DNA of 53,073 nt from positions 1-53,073 of the forward strand of contig JAEWGA010000001.1 of the NCBI GenBank assembly GCA_023388555.1, written 5' to 3'. The translations under genes were made by a program, and so were the position numbers. Below are positions 43,735-53,073 of the stretch, in pieces. Every line of letters begins with the position of its first letter. Within the stretch, counting starts at the first letter, position 1. Source of the stretch: Bacteroidota bacterium (GTDB taxonomy: Bacteria > Bacteroidota > Bacteroidia > Bacteroidales > Porphyromonadaceae). The notes beneath the pieces are model-generated. The model did no database searches. It was not told the origin of the DNA and saw only the letters and a program-made list of their open reading frames with translations.

Positions 43735-45705
43735 ATGAAACGTATTATATATAGTTTGCTTTTAGTCGTAGGAACAGGGCTTACTTCATGTAACTACCTG
43801 AACATGAGCAGTTACTTTGAAGACTTTTTGCCTGCCGACTCCATTGTGCAAAGCGAGCAATACATGAAGGGTTACCTGTATGGTGCCGCCTCTTGGTTGC
43901 CTAACGAGGGAAACCTGCTGGTGAACTCCTATGGCCCATACGGTGTAGCTAACGATGAAACGCTACTCCCATGGAATCCCCGTAACGACTATGCCGGTAT
44001 TGCCTTTAGTATTAACGAAATGGACCCTTTTGCCAACCACTTTAACGTATACCCCACCTACTATAAGGGTATTAGGGCCAGCAATAAAATACTAACCAAC
44101 TACCAAAGAATACCACACCTTTCTACCCGTGGTAAGGACGAAATTTTGGGACTGACCCACTTTATGCGTGCCATGTTCTACTACCGTTTGTTGGAATTGT
44201 ACGGGCCTGTGCCTCTGCTTCCAGAAGAGGAGTTGGACGTGGACAAAAGCTCCGAAGATTTGGCTTTCCCACGAAGCACCTACGACCAAGTGGTGGATTA
44301 CATTTGTAAGGACCTGGACGAGGCTTACAAGTATTTGCCCGAAGAGAACCCGAGCAGTATGATTTACCGGCCTACACGCTATGCTGCTATGGCATTCAAG
44401 AACCGTATTTTGTTAACGGCAGCATCGTCTTGGTACAACGGTAACCCAGTTTACGCTTCGTGGAAAACAGCGGAGGGCGAAAACTTCATTAGCCAGGTAT
44501 ACGAACCTGAAAAATGGGCCTACTCGGCAGCTGCTGCTAAGGTGATTATTGAAAGTGATAGGTTTGAGCTTTACACCTTCCCCTCGGACCAATTTACCCC
44601 CGAGCTTCCTGAAAATGTGTCGAAGCTGCCTTATCCCGACGGTGCCGGTGAAATAGACCCCTACCGTTCCTACTCCCATATGTTTAACGGTGAAGCGTTG
44701 GACCAACGTAACTCCGAGCTGATATATGCGGCTACCTTTAACCAGCAGGACTTAAAGAATGTATTCCCCTTGAATGCTAACGGCTGGAACTCTTGGGGCG
44801 TTACCCAAGAATTGGTAGATAAGTACCGGATGAAAGATGGTTCGGACTTCAAAGTCACCGATGACTCTCATCAGCCTATAGGTGGCGACCGCACCTTTAG
44901 CGAGTACACCCTGAAAGGTGATGCGCCTAAGATGTACCTGGATAGGGAACCACGCTTTTACGCTACCATTGGTTTTAACCACTGGCTATTGGTAGGTTCT
45001 TCGTACACCGACTCCGGTAAGGACAATTATAGGAACTCCGTGAACCGTGAGGTAACCTACTACTCCGATGGTAACGCCATTCCCGGTAATGCCAATCCCG
45101 ACGACCGTATTCGTACTGGTTACACCTGTGTGAAATACCTACACCCCGAGGATAACTTCTTTGCTACCGTTAAGCGTAAAACCTTCCCCGCTATGCGTTA
45201 TGCTGAAACATTGCTGAACTACGTGGAGGCGCTGAACGAAATGAGAGGTGAGCCGGCATACACCTATACCACGCCCGACTCATTGACAACCGTTACTGTA
45301 CAGTATGACCCAGAAGAAATAGTGAAGTACTTTAACCGTATCCGCTACCGTGCTGGCTTGCCAGGTATTACGGTAGATGACGTGGCGGACCAAAATGCGT
45401 TCCGTGAACTCTTGCGCCGTGAACGTGCCGTAGAGTTTGCTCAAGAGGGGCGTAGGTACCATGACGTGCGTAGGTGGGGTATTGCTAATGAAACAGAGAA
45501 CAAACACCTTAGAGGGTTAGATGTTTCGAAGCGTAAAAATCAGCGAAAGGAATTTTATACCCCTATTGAAATTCAGCACAAAAATGCTATTCGTATTTTT
45601 ACGCCCAAAATGTACTTCTTCCCCTTACCTCGTACAGCTATGGACAAGAACCCAAAACTGATACAAAACCCAGGATGGGATAACCGTGGCGACTGGGCTG
45701 AATAA
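43735..45705 (+). CDS. SusD/RagB-family outer-membrane lipoprotein
   Basis: This 656-residue surface lipoprotein (lipobox GLTSC, Cys19) caps the SusC barrel and binds substrate. The N-terminal TPR-like helices and the conserved GLTHFMRAMFYYRLLELYG are visible, as is the C-terminal RagB signature (FRELLRRERAVEFAQEGRRY, then DVRRWGIANE) and a PLPRTAMDKNPKLIQNPGW-type ending. It is somewhat longer than average for the family. Substrate cannot be read from the sequence; the neighbouring M60 peptidases and GH2 enzyme suggest host glycoproteins. Confidence 0.97.
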   Translation: MKRIIYSLLLVVGTGLTSCNYLNMSSYFEDFLPADSIVQSEQYMKGYLYGAASWLPNEGNLLVNSYGPYGVANDETLLPWNPRNDYAGIAFSINEMDPFANHFNVYPTYYKGIRASNKILTNYQRIPHLSTRGKDEILGLTHFMRAMFYYRLLELYGPVPLLPEEELDVDKSSEDLAFPRSTYDQVVDYICKDLDEAYKYLPEENPSSMIYRPTRYAAMAFKNRILLTAASSWYNGNPVYASWKTAEGENFISQVYEPEKWAYSAAAAKVIIESDRFELYTFPSDQFTPELPENVSKLPYPDGAGEIDPYRSYSHMFNGEALDQRNSELIYAATFNQQDLKNVFPLNANGWNSWGVTQELVDKYRMKDGSDFKVTDDSHQPIGGDRTFSEYTLKGDAPKMYLDREPRFYATIGFNHWLLVGSSYTDSGKDNYRNSVNREVTYYSDGNAIPGNANPDDRIRTGYTCVKYLHPEDNFFATVKRKTFPAMRYAETLLNYVEALNEMRGEPAYTYTTPDSLTTVTVQYDPEEIVKYFNRIRYRAGLPGITVDDVADQNAFRELLRRERAVEFAQEGRRYHDVRRWGIANETENKHLRGLDVSKRKNQRKEFYTPIEIQHKNAIRIFTPKMYFFPLPRTAMDKNPKLIQNPGWDNRGDWAE

Positions 45706-45732
45706 AGTATGAACTAAAACCCGTAATACGAT

Positions 45733-46644
45733 ATGAAAAGTAAATACGTAAAATTGCTCCTGGGTACGGCGTTTATGACAGGTGTATTGACCTCTTGTTA
45801 TGAAACCCCTACCTCCAAGGAACAATACAAGCCTGAGGTGTATATGGTGGGAGCCAACGATAAGGTGCAAAAACGCAACTTCCCATTTAAGCCCGAAGGC
45901 GAAATGGCAACGAACTTTATTTCCATTTCTTCCTCTGGTAGCCGTAGGATTACCGAAAAGGTGCAAATGAAACTTGTGTACCGTGACTCGTTGGTGGATA
46001 TTTATAACCGCAAGAACTTCTCTACACTGGCTTCGGAACGTCATAAATGGTACAAACTGATAGATTTAAGTAAGGTAGATATCCCGACCATGGATAATGT
46101 GGTGTTGGACCCTACCGACTCTATTTATGTGCATGTACCTATTAATGTGGAAACGCACGGAATGGATGCCGACTCCCTGTGGGTGATTCCTTTGAACCTT
46201 GCAGAAAGTAGCCCATACCCTGTTAACCCAACGGGGCGTAACATGCTGGTATCGGTAACCTTAGTTAACGATTTCTCTGGCTCTTACATACTTGAGGGGA
46301 GAGACTCCATACCAGGAGACGTCCGGGGGTATCCTTTGAATAAACCCAAACAGCTAAAGGCTATGGGATTGCGTGAGGTAAGGCTCTTTTACGGTGGTAG
46401 CAACGAGGGTAGAAACTACCTGGATGCTAACGCCATTAAGCTAACTGTAGCCGAAGAAAAGAACGAAAAAGGGTTTTACCCCGTTACCATCACTGCTTGG
46501 AAGTCCTTAAATATTAAGGAACAACGAGAAGGGTATTACGACCCCGAGAAAAAAGAATTCGTGTTGCTTTACCTTATCAACGAGAATAATCAAGACCACT
46601 TGATACAAGAGATCTTGAGGTTTAAGGAATCCGAAAAGGAATAG
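45733..46644 (+). CDS. SusE-position surface lipoprotein (DUF1735/DUF4361-like)
   Basis: This 303-residue lipoprotein has a lipid-attachment Cys22 (GVLTSC). The pattern of an N-terminal Ig-like domain (YMVGANDKVQKRNFPFKPEG; RITEKVQMKLVYRDSLVDIYN) followed by a beta-rich C-terminal domain ending in a conserved LLYLINENN-type strand resembles the DUF1735 plus DUF4361 proteins (BT_3044-like) coded after susD. Such proteins usually bind the locus's glycan at the cell surface. The family label is by pattern and position, so moderately sure. A terminator follows, closing the SusC/D operon. Confidence 0.75.
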   Translation: MKSKYVKLLLGTAFMTGVLTSCYETPTSKEQYKPEVYMVGANDKVQKRNFPFKPEGEMATNFISISSSGSRRITEKVQMKLVYRDSLVDIYNRKNFSTLASERHKWYKLIDLSKVDIPTMDNVVLDPTDSIYVHVPINVETHGMDADSLWVIPLNLAESSPYPVNPTGRNMLVSVTLVNDFSGSYILEGRDSIPGDVRGYPLNKPKQLKAMGLREVRLFYGGSNEGRNYLDANAIKLTVAEEKNEKGFYPVTITAWKSLNIKEQREGYYDPEKKEFVLLYLINENNQDHLIQEILRFKESEKE

Positions 46645-46697
46645 TTGTAATACACTTCTTTATACCGCAAGGCGAAAAAGCAGAACTCTGCAAAAAA

Positions 46698-46746
46698 AGG
46701 GAAAGAGTATGATGCAGGTCTGCGTCAGCTCTTTCCCTCTTTTTGT
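46698..46746 (+). terminator. Rho-independent terminator closing the SusC/D operon
   Basis: agggaaagag and ctctttccct form a 10-bp perfect outer stem. Tgatgca/tgcgtca forms an inner stem with one mismatch. TTTTTG follows. It separates the import genes from the M60 genes, so the latter must rely on read-through or on their own promoter. Confidence 0.85.
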
Positions 46747-46865
46747 TTCGTAGCCATATAGTCCTAATACACAAATCAGCAACAGGCAACGTGTGAAAAA
46801 CTGTTATATGATAAAAAATGACTATATTGCCAAGGTATTACTCACTAAAATCCAGGATACAAAAT

Positions 46866-49800
46866 ATGAGAAGCATGCGATCAACTCAATTTTTCCTACT
46901 TTGCATGTGCTTATTGTTAGCGATAAGCACCGGAATAATGGGCTGTAAAAAGCCAGCTAAAGAGAATGCTACCCCCAATCCCCCAACAGGCTCTACCCTA
47001 ACGGTACGGACCAATTTAGGGTTTAAGGGCGAAGGGGGAGCGCAAACCGTTGATGTGAAGTCCTCCTCTCCTTGGAAAGCCGAAGTTAAGCAGGGGAAAG
47101 AGTGGCTAACGGCCTCCCCTAAGGGAGACAACCAACTCATTGTTACAGCCAAGGCGAACGTAGAAAAAAACACCCGGTCGGGGGTTATTAACATCAGCAA
47201 TGACGCTGGCAAGGCGGTATCCATCCGTGTAAAACAGATGGGCAGCGAGATGGCCATAGAGATTCCACAGTCGTTTGCCCGAATAAAATTGCCTTTTGAA
47301 GGAAACGAGAAAATGGAGGTGGAGGTATCTTCCAACACTACCTACACAATAGTAATCCCCGAAGAGGTTGCCTCTTGGGTAGAACAAACCGACGCCCCAG
47401 CCTTGCGTGCCGATATGGTGACAAAGAAGCACTACCTAAAGGTGCACCCCAACACCACAGGGAGCCGACGCGAAGCTACCATTAAGGTGCAAGCCACCCA
47501 AAACCCCAACCTGTTTGCCTCTTTTGTTATAGACCAAGCGCAAGAGCAGTCGGACGTGTCGCAAGTAACCGTTATACCCGACAAAAAGCTTACTGTAACT
47601 GGGGGTAAAGCCTCCAGCTTCCAGGCTGGCTCTCCTATCACTAATACCTTCGACGGCAAGTTTGGTACTAGTGACAGGGAAATTTACCACTCCCCTTGGA
47701 ACGCTGCCAACAAGTTCCCCATTACTTTAGAGTACTTCTTTAACAATAATACCCTGCCACTACAATCCATAAGGTACCATTCCCGTAACGGTAACGGTAA
47801 CTTTGGCAGAATAGAGGTTTGGGTTAAAACTGCCAGTGCCGATTACAAGAAGGTGCAAGAAACCGACCTTTATGAAAAGGACGGCGATAGCGATATACCC
47901 ATACCCGAAGAGCATAAAGGAATAGTGCCTACTGCGGTTAAAATTGTTGTTAATAGCGGCAAGGCAGGCTTTGCCAGCTGCTCCGAAATGGAGTTTTTTA
48001 CCCCCAATGATGAAGACCCCCAAGCCAAGGCGCTCTCCGTAGTGTTTACGGACAAAACCTGCTCCGAGCTTAAAGAAGGTGTTTCCGACGATCAGATAGC
48101 TGCTCTGCCCGACTTCTTCCGGCAAATAGCCCTGAAACTTAAAAACGGAACCTACCCTGCCGAAGAAAAACGCTTCCGCATTCAAGAATGCAAGCCGTAC
48201 AGTACTCCCGAAGTTTGGAGCCAAAAGCTGATCACCCGCAGGTACTCCCACCTAAACAACCCATTAGGTATTATTGTAGAGCCTAACGAGGAGATTGTTG
48301 TGTTGGTGGATAACATCCAGGCCAACGGTGCTAAGTTGGCATGTGCGTATGACCTGACACACAACACCGAGAACCACAGGTTGGTTAATGGTGTTAACAA
48401 AATAACCTTTACCAAAGGGGGGAACCTGTTCCTCCTTAATGAGTGGCCCGACCCCCGTAACCAAAAGTCGGTACGCGTACATATCCCCCCACAAGCTAAT
48501 GCCAAAGGAGAAGAGGTGGCAAGGGTTGGCTATAATGTGTTCGACCTAAATGTGGATAAAACCGATGAAGTGTACCGCCAATACCTTGCAAAGTCGCGCA
48601 AGCTAAAGGATGGCAACTGCACCTTTGTACTTAAAGGGCGCAAAATAGTATTTACGGTACGCCACGCCGTACTGCAAAACCAAGAACGCCATAAAGGTTA
48701 CGGTGTGGTGAAAGGGCTTCAGCGCTGGGATGATGTGATGGATTGGGAGCAGGAGCTGGCAGCCATTAAACCCTTTGCCGACAGCGGTGAGTTTAACACC
48801 CTTATGCATGTTTCCACCTGTTTCAATGCTCAGCGCGATGGTTCTGGTGGTGGTTTATACGCTACCGACTACCGTATTAATATGGAAAGCGGAAACGATG
48901 AAAGCCGTGATGGTTGGGGCTTTAAAAACAACTTCGACCCCCGCGATATGGACCGTGCCCAGGATAACCAGTGGGGTGTAGGCCACGAGTTAGGCCACAT
49001 GCACCAAGGCGCTATTAACTGGGGTAGTACAACAGAGTCCAGCAACAACCTCTTCTCCAACTACGTGGTTTATAAAATTGGTGTGTGGGGTTCGCGCGGT
49101 TCTTCTATTGAACAGCTTGCCACTTACCGCTTTGCTCCACCTACACCATGGGTGCGCTTTAAGCACCTTAAGCCCGATGGTACACTAAAAGCACCCGAGT
49201 TAGCCAACATGGGGGGCGACGTATCCAACAAACACGGCTTATATCAAGGGGAAGACTCCGAAACCCACATGCGCCTGAACCAACAGCTGTGGACCTACTT
49301 CGACCGCTGTGGCTTCCAACCAGGCTTCATTAACAAACTCTTTGTGCAAGCGCGCGAAAACACCTCCTTTAGGCTGCCGTGGGGCAACCCTGGCGAGAGC
49401 CAAATGCGCTATGCCCGCAGTGTGGCACAAGCCGCTAACATGGACATGACGGAGTTCTTCGATGCTTGGGGATTCTTCCAAGTGGTGGACCGCTTCACCT
49501 TCTTCCAGTATGGTGCCTTTAACTATGGTGTTACCCAAGAGATGATTGATGAAACTCTGAAGTTCATGAAGCAATTCAAAACCAAATGCCCGCCCATACA
49601 GTATATAGAGGACCGTATGTACGACGCCAGTGCCAAAGGCAATGCCAAAGGGCGATCCCCCAAGGGTTGCGATGTAGGCTACTTCGAAACCTTCAAGAAC
49701 AAGGTGCAAGTCACCAAAAAGGTTACCTACACTGTTTCGGGCCGCACGTATAGCGTTAGCAATGGCGACCAAGCTGTTGCCTTCGAACTACGCCGGCCGG

Positions 49801-49949
49801 CACAAGGGCAAGAAGAGTTAGGCAAGTTAGTATGGTTTGCCAACAGGTATAACTTCACCGTGCCAAACGAAGCTAAGGATATCGATGGTGCCGAGCTATA
49901 CGCTGTGCAGTACGACGGCAAGCGCATAAAAGCCACCAAGAGTAACTAA
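46866..49949 (+). CDS. BACON-domain M60-like metallopeptidase lipoprotein, first copy
   Basis: The start is chosen at 46866 (MRSMRSTQFFLLCMCLLLAI) because it gives a compact lipoprotein signal with Cys27; an ATG 16 codons upstream would bury it. Of 1027 residues, about 40-120 form a BACON domain (GGAQTVDVKSSSPWKAEV), about 125-225 look like a second BACON-like domain, about 235-385 look like a CBM32/F5-8C discoidin-type module (ITLEYFFNN, SCSEMEFFTP), and the rest is the M60-like peptidase. The zinc site is H707ELGH711 with the third ligand Glu724, fitting HExxHx(8,28)E. Relatives such as B. thetaiotaomicron BT4244 cleave O-glycosylated mucin-type proteins. Surface location and substrate are inferred. 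Confidence 0.93.
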   Translation: MRSMRSTQFFLLCMCLLLAISTGIMGCKKPAKENATPNPPTGSTLTVRTNLGFKGEGGAQTVDVKSSSPWKAEVKQGKEWLTASPKGDNQLIVTAKANVEKNTRSGVINISNDAGKAVSIRVKQMGSEMAIEIPQSFARIKLPFEGNEKMEVEVSSNTTYTIVIPEEVASWVEQTDAPALRADMVTKKHYLKVHPNTTGSRREATIKVQATQNPNLFASFVIDQAQEQSDVSQVTVIPDKKLTVTGGKASSFQAGSPITNTFDGKFGTSDREIYHSPWNAANKFPITLEYFFNNNTLPLQSIRYHSRNGNGNFGRIEVWVKTASADYKKVQETDLYEKDGDSDIPIPEEHKGIVPTAVKIVVNSGKAGFASCSEMEFFTPNDEDPQAKALSVVFTDKTCSELKEGVSDDQIAALPDFFRQIALKLKNGTYPAEEKRFRIQECKPYSTPEVWSQKLITRRYSHLNNPLGIIVEPNEEIVVLVDNIQANGAKLACAYDLTHNTENHRLVNGVNKITFTKGGNLFLLNEWPDPRNQKSVRVHIPPQANAKGEEVARVGYNVFDLNVDKTDEVYRQYLAKSRKLKDGNCTFVLKGRKIVFTVRHAVLQNQERHKGYGVVKGLQRWDDVMDWEQELAAIKPFADSGEFNTLMHVSTCFNAQRDGSGGGLYATDYRINMESGNDESRDGWGFKNNFDPRDMDRAQDNQWGVGHELGHMHQGAINWGSTTESSNNLFSNYVVYKIGVWGSRGSSIEQLATYRFAPPTPWVRFKHLKPDGTLKAPELANMGGDVSNKHGLYQGEDSETHMRLNQQLWTYFDRCGFQPGFINKLFVQARENTSFRLPWGNPGESQMRYARSVAQAANMDMTEFFDAWGFFQVVDRFTFFQYGAFNYGVTQEMIDETLKFMKQFKTKCPPIQYIEDRMYDASAKGNAKGRSPKGCDVGYFETFKNKVQVTKKVTYTVSGRTYSVSNGDQAVAFELRRPAQGQEELGKLVWFANRYNFTVPNEAKDIDGAELYAVQYDGKRIKATKSN

Positions 49950-50012
49950 CCGTTAGAATAGAACCGTTTTGATGCATTGTTTTACGAAGCATAAAACAGT
50001 TAGATAACAACA

Positions 50013-50069
50013 AAGGGTAAAAAGGATACTCCCACAATAGGAGTCCCTTTTTACCCTTATTTTTTTTGT
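50013..50069 (+). terminator. Rho-independent terminator between the two M60 genes
   Basis: aagggtaaaaaggatactcc pairs almost completely (one bulge) with ggagtccctttttaccctt, followed by a run of eight T after tta. It implies that the two peptidase genes are largely separate transcripts. Confidence 0.9.
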
Positions 50070-50132
50070 AATAATAGGTTGTTCGCCTTTTTCCCTGCTA
50101 TTATATTACTTACATAAATAAAAGACGAATAG

Positions 50133-53073
50133 ATGATACACCGAAAGAAATACCTTTTGTCGATATGTGTTTGGCTGTGCCTAACCTGCTTGTTTACCCT
50201 GTTGTATGGATGTAAAAAAGAGCCCAAGGGAGTAGCACCAGACCCTATACCCCCAAAAGAGCTATCGGTAGTCCGTTCTGATATAGGTTTCCCTGCCGAT
50301 GGGGGAACCCAAACCCTTGATGTGAAGTCCTCCTCCGATTGGACGGCACAAGTAAAACAGGGAGCAGACTGGATTTCGGTGCAAAAGAAAACCAATGCCC
50401 AACTCCTTATAACCGCAACCCCTTCCAACCTTAAAACTAAACGCCAAGGGGTTATAAACCTGACCAACAAACAGGGGAGTGGAGTATCGGTGCGTGTGTC
50501 GCAAATGGGGTCGGACTGGGAAATAGTAATTCCCGATGGCAGTTTGCGTGTTAATGCATCGCCCCAAGGCGTTGAGGACTTAAAAGTTGAAGTTTCTGCC
50601 AATACTACCTACAGGTTGGACTTCCCCGAGGAGGTGAAAACGTGGATTGCGGAACGTACCGACCCACCTTTGCGTGCCGACCTTATAACCAAAGCCCATT
50701 ACCTGCAAGTTAAGCCCAATACAACGAATAAAAAACGGACCGCCACCATTACCGTACAAGCTACCAAAGCACCAGATATTAAGGGTACTATTACGGTAAC
50801 ACAGGAGGCTATGACGGCCGACCCTACCGATGTTATAATACCTAAGGACAAAAAACTAACCGTAACCCGAGGTGTTGCTTCCAGTTTTCAGCCAGGATCG
50901 GGCATAGACAAGTCCTACGATGGTGCGTACGGTACTACCGATGGGAAAATATACCACTCCAAGTGGAGCGACGCCAAAAAGTTTCCTGTTACCTTGGAGT
51001 ACTTTTTTGAAGGTAACGCCCTCTCGTTGGACTATATTATATACCACCCCCGTGGCGGTAACGGCAACTTTGGTAAGGTAGAGGTTTGGATTAAAACCGC
51101 CCAAGAAGAATATAAGAAGGTGCTGGATACCGACCTGCACGAAAGAGGATCGGCTACCACTTTGACTATACCTACAGAGTTCCAGGGCGTTGTGCCTACA
51201 GCCGTTAAGTTTGTTGTTAATAGCGGTAAGGGCGGCTTTGCCAGTTGCTCCGAAATGGAGTTCTTCCACAAAAATGTTGAAGACCCTCAAATAGCATCGG
51301 TACTGCAGGTGTTTACAGATATCACTTGCTCGGCGCTTAAAAGTGGGGTTACCCCCCAGCAAATAGAGGCTATGCCAGCCTTTTTCCAGCAGCTGGCTCG
51401 TAGCTTGCAAGACGGCACCTACCCAGAAGATGAAAAGCGTTTTCGGATACAAACGATAAAACCCTATAGTAATACCGATTACTGGGCTACCAAACTTCGT
51501 ACGAACAAATATTCGCACTTGAATAATCCGCTGGGTATGGTGGCTAAAGCTAACCAGGAGTTTATTGTTTTGCTGGACCGTGTGCCCAATGTAAATGTAC
51601 AGCTGATATCGTTGCAGGACTTAGGCCTGAATGATGGCAGGGATAGAAGAGTAAATTTGCGGGCAGGTATAAATAAGGTGAAGTTCCCTAAAGATGGGCA
51701 GCTTTTTGTGGAGTATGAAGGTAACGACCCTCGTATTATGCCAGACCTCCATATTCATATTCCGCCCCAAACAAAAGATGGCGCAACAAGTGTGTTTTGC
51801 GGGTTCAACGTTTATGATATGACTAAGGATAAAACCTGGGACAAGTACAAAGAGTATTTGGCTAAGGCCAAAAGCTGGCAAACAGAGGACAACAGCACCG
51901 AAGAGCGTTGCGTATTTACCCTTGTGGGCGAGCGTACCATAGTAACAGCAGACTTAGAGCTGTTGCGTGCACAGGACACAAAAGGGTATAACATTAACTC
52001 TGGGATACAAAACTATGACCAGGTGCTTGCCTGGCAACACGAATATGCGGGTATTGAGCCTTTCCGGAAGTCGGGCGAGTTTAATGCCAAACTTCATGTG
52101 ACGACCTTAGATGGGGGGCTTTATGCAACCAATCACCGCGTCAATATCACAGCCGGAAATAAATCGGGTTGGGGAAATCCGGCGGGTGGTGGTTTTAAGA
52201 ATACCTTCTACCGAGAAGAAATGAGGGACAATCGGGGTAAAATGTGGCCAGTAGCTCATGAAATGGGGCATATGAACCAGGGTGCTATTTACTTCCCCAG
52301 CAACAAGGAGTCCAGCAACAACCTTTTCTCGAACATCACTGTTAAGCTCTTTAATACCGTATCAACCCGCGGAAAGACCATTACAGACTTGGCTAACTAC
52401 CGTTTTGCGCCCCAACGTTCTTGGGCTCGCTTTGGTCACCCTTTCACCATGCGAAATGGAGAGGTAGTGTACAATACCTACGATATGACAAACGAAGATC
52501 AGGACAAGCACGGGCTGTACAAAGGAGAAGACTCTAATATGCACACCCGTTTCTATTACCAGCTATGGCTGTATATGGACTACCTGCAGTTTGTGCCTGG
52601 ATTTACCGTGAAACTCTTTGAGCTGGGCCGTACCCCCGAGGGTATGCTACGTGAAAATCAGGCCGGACAGGCGCAAATACAGTTTATGAAGAATGTGTGT
52701 ACCGCTGCCAATATGGACATGACGGAGTTCTTTGACGCTTGGGGCTTTTTGACCCCCGTGAAGCAGTTTAAACTGCGTGCCTATGGCCTTTATAACTATG
52801 AGGTTACCCAAGAGATGATAGACGAGGTGAAAGCCTTTATGAGTAAGTTCCCGACCAAATGCCCACCCATACACTTTATAGAGGACCGTGGCTATGCCGA
52901 TAAACCCGACGACCCCAAAAGTAAAAACCCCTCGCGTTTGGGTGGCGATGTGGGGCTTGTAGAAACCTTTACCGGTAGGGTGCAAATTACCAAGGACGTG
53001 AAATACTCGGTAGAGAATAGGAAATATACCGTTACCGATGGTGAACAGGCTGTAGGGTTCGAACTACGCCGCC
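50133..53073 (+). CDS. BACON-domain M60-like metallopeptidase lipoprotein, second copy (runs off window)
   Basis: An open frame runs from ATG 50133 (an in-frame TAG stands immediately before it) to the end of the window, 980 codons without a stop. The protein has a lipoprotein signal ending LLYGC (Cys27, the same position as in the first copy). A BACON domain (GGTQTLDVKSSSDWTAQV) and a second BACON-like domain follow, then a discoidin-like module (SGKGGFASCSEMEFF) and an M60-like peptidase with H709EMGH713 and Glu726. It matches the first copy along its whole length, clearly a tandem duplicate. The stretch between the discoidin module and the zinc site (about 440-650) is the most diverged, so the two may differ in the glycopeptides they accept. 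By comparison with the first copy only about 50 residues are missing at the C-terminus. Confidence 0.93.
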   Translation, partial: MIHRKKYLLSICVWLCLTCLFTLLYGCKKEPKGVAPDPIPPKELSVVRSDIGFPADGGTQTLDVKSSSDWTAQVKQGADWISVQKKTNAQLLITATPSNLKTKRQGVINLTNKQGSGVSVRVSQMGSDWEIVIPDGSLRVNASPQGVEDLKVEVSANTTYRLDFPEEVKTWIAERTDPPLRADLITKAHYLQVKPNTTNKKRTATITVQATKAPDIKGTITVTQEAMTADPTDVIIPKDKKLTVTRGVASSFQPGSGIDKSYDGAYGTTDGKIYHSKWSDAKKFPVTLEYFFEGNALSLDYIIYHPRGGNGNFGKVEVWIKTAQEEYKKVLDTDLHERGSATTLTIPTEFQGVVPTAVKFVVNSGKGGFASCSEMEFFHKNVEDPQIASVLQVFTDITCSALKSGVTPQQIEAMPAFFQQLARSLQDGTYPEDEKRFRIQTIKPYSNTDYWATKLRTNKYSHLNNPLGMVAKANQEFIVLLDRVPNVNVQLISLQDLGLNDGRDRRVNLRAGINKVKFPKDGQLFVEYEGNDPRIMPDLHIHIPPQTKDGATSVFCGFNVYDMTKDKTWDKYKEYLAKAKSWQTEDNSTEERCVFTLVGERTIVTADLELLRAQDTKGYNINSGIQNYDQVLAWQHEYAGIEPFRKSGEFNAKLHVTTLDGGLYATNHRVNITAGNKSGWGNPAGGGFKNTFYREEMRDNRGKMWPVAHEMGHMNQGAIYFPSNKESSNNLFSNITVKLFNTVSTRGKTITDLANYRFAPQRSWARFGHPFTMRNGEVVYNTYDMTNEDQDKHGLYKGEDSNMHTRFYYQLWLYMDYLQFVPGFTVKLFELGRTPEGMLRENQAGQAQIQFMKNVCTAANMDMTEFFDAWGFLTPVKQFKLRAYGLYNYEVTQEMIDEVKAFMSKFPTKCPPIHFIEDRGYADKPDDPKSKNPSRLGGDVGLVETFTGRVQITKDVKYSVENRKYTVTDGEQAVGFELRR

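Noticed and set aside
43735..53073. Type IX secretion of the M60 peptidases
   Set aside because: Both have lipoprotein signals with Cys27, and the first copy ends without a recognisable C-terminal sorting domain; surface lipoprotein export is the simpler explanation.

Overview
The window looks like a chromosomal segment of a Bacteroidetes bacterium, most likely order Bacteroidales. The evidence is a SusC/SusD pair with lipoprotein partners, BACON domains, several promoters of the Bacteroidetes type (TTTG, about 19 bp, then TAnnTTTG), a dcw cell-wall cluster with a PASTA-tailed FtsI and a short FtsL-like protein, and a DNPR-type (meso-diaminopimelate) MurE. I cannot name the species.

Layout. 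(1) 1-5.1 kb: a type I restriction-modification operon (hsdM 3' end, hsdS, hsdR), followed by the decayed 3' end of another gene and a terminator; this part looks AT-richer than the rest. (2) 5.3-9.5 kb: a secreted lamin-tail-domain protein, methylglyoxal synthase, and a PAP2 phosphatase whose C-terminal half looks like an outer-membrane beta-barrel. (3) 9.6-20.4 kb: housekeeping genes on + (mutS, leuS, YitT transporter, rdgB, xseA, xseB, DEAD-box helicase), tightly packed from yitT to xseB. (4) 20.4-21.25 kb: no gene, but a promoter and terminator that together suggest a small RNA of about 210 nt. (5) 21.25-24.35 kb: an AraC-type regulator on - divergent from sppA on +. (6) 24.4-34.9 kb: lpxK, dut, then a dcw cluster (rsmH, ftsL-like, ftsI, murE, mraY, murD) that breaks off after murD and is followed by a YfcE-like phosphoesterase and slyD. 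(7) 34.9-36.1 kb: a repeat-rich, gene-free stretch. (8) tRNA-Lys(CTT). (9) 36.2-53.07 kb: a glycan/glycoprotein utilisation locus with a divergent GH2 beta-galactosidase, then on + an IPT/NHL lipoprotein, SusC, SusD, a SusE-position lipoprotein, and two tandem BACON + M60-like metallopeptidase lipoproteins, the second running off the window.

How the genes work together. The last region resembles host-mucin foraging loci: M60-like peptidases of the BT4244 type cut O-glycosylated proteins, SusC/SusD imports the released glycan or glycopeptide, and the secreted GH2 enzyme would trim galactose. No dedicated PUL regulator (HTCS, ECF sigma/anti-sigma) lies inside the window. The dcw part makes peptidoglycan precursors and divisome components. 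rdgB, xseAB and mutS form a DNA and nucleotide maintenance group.

The most interesting items for follow-up are the tandem M60 pair, the predicted orphan small RNA at 20.6-20.84 kb, the PAP2/barrel fusion, the HsdS repeats that could change its target specificity, and the truncated dcw cluster.
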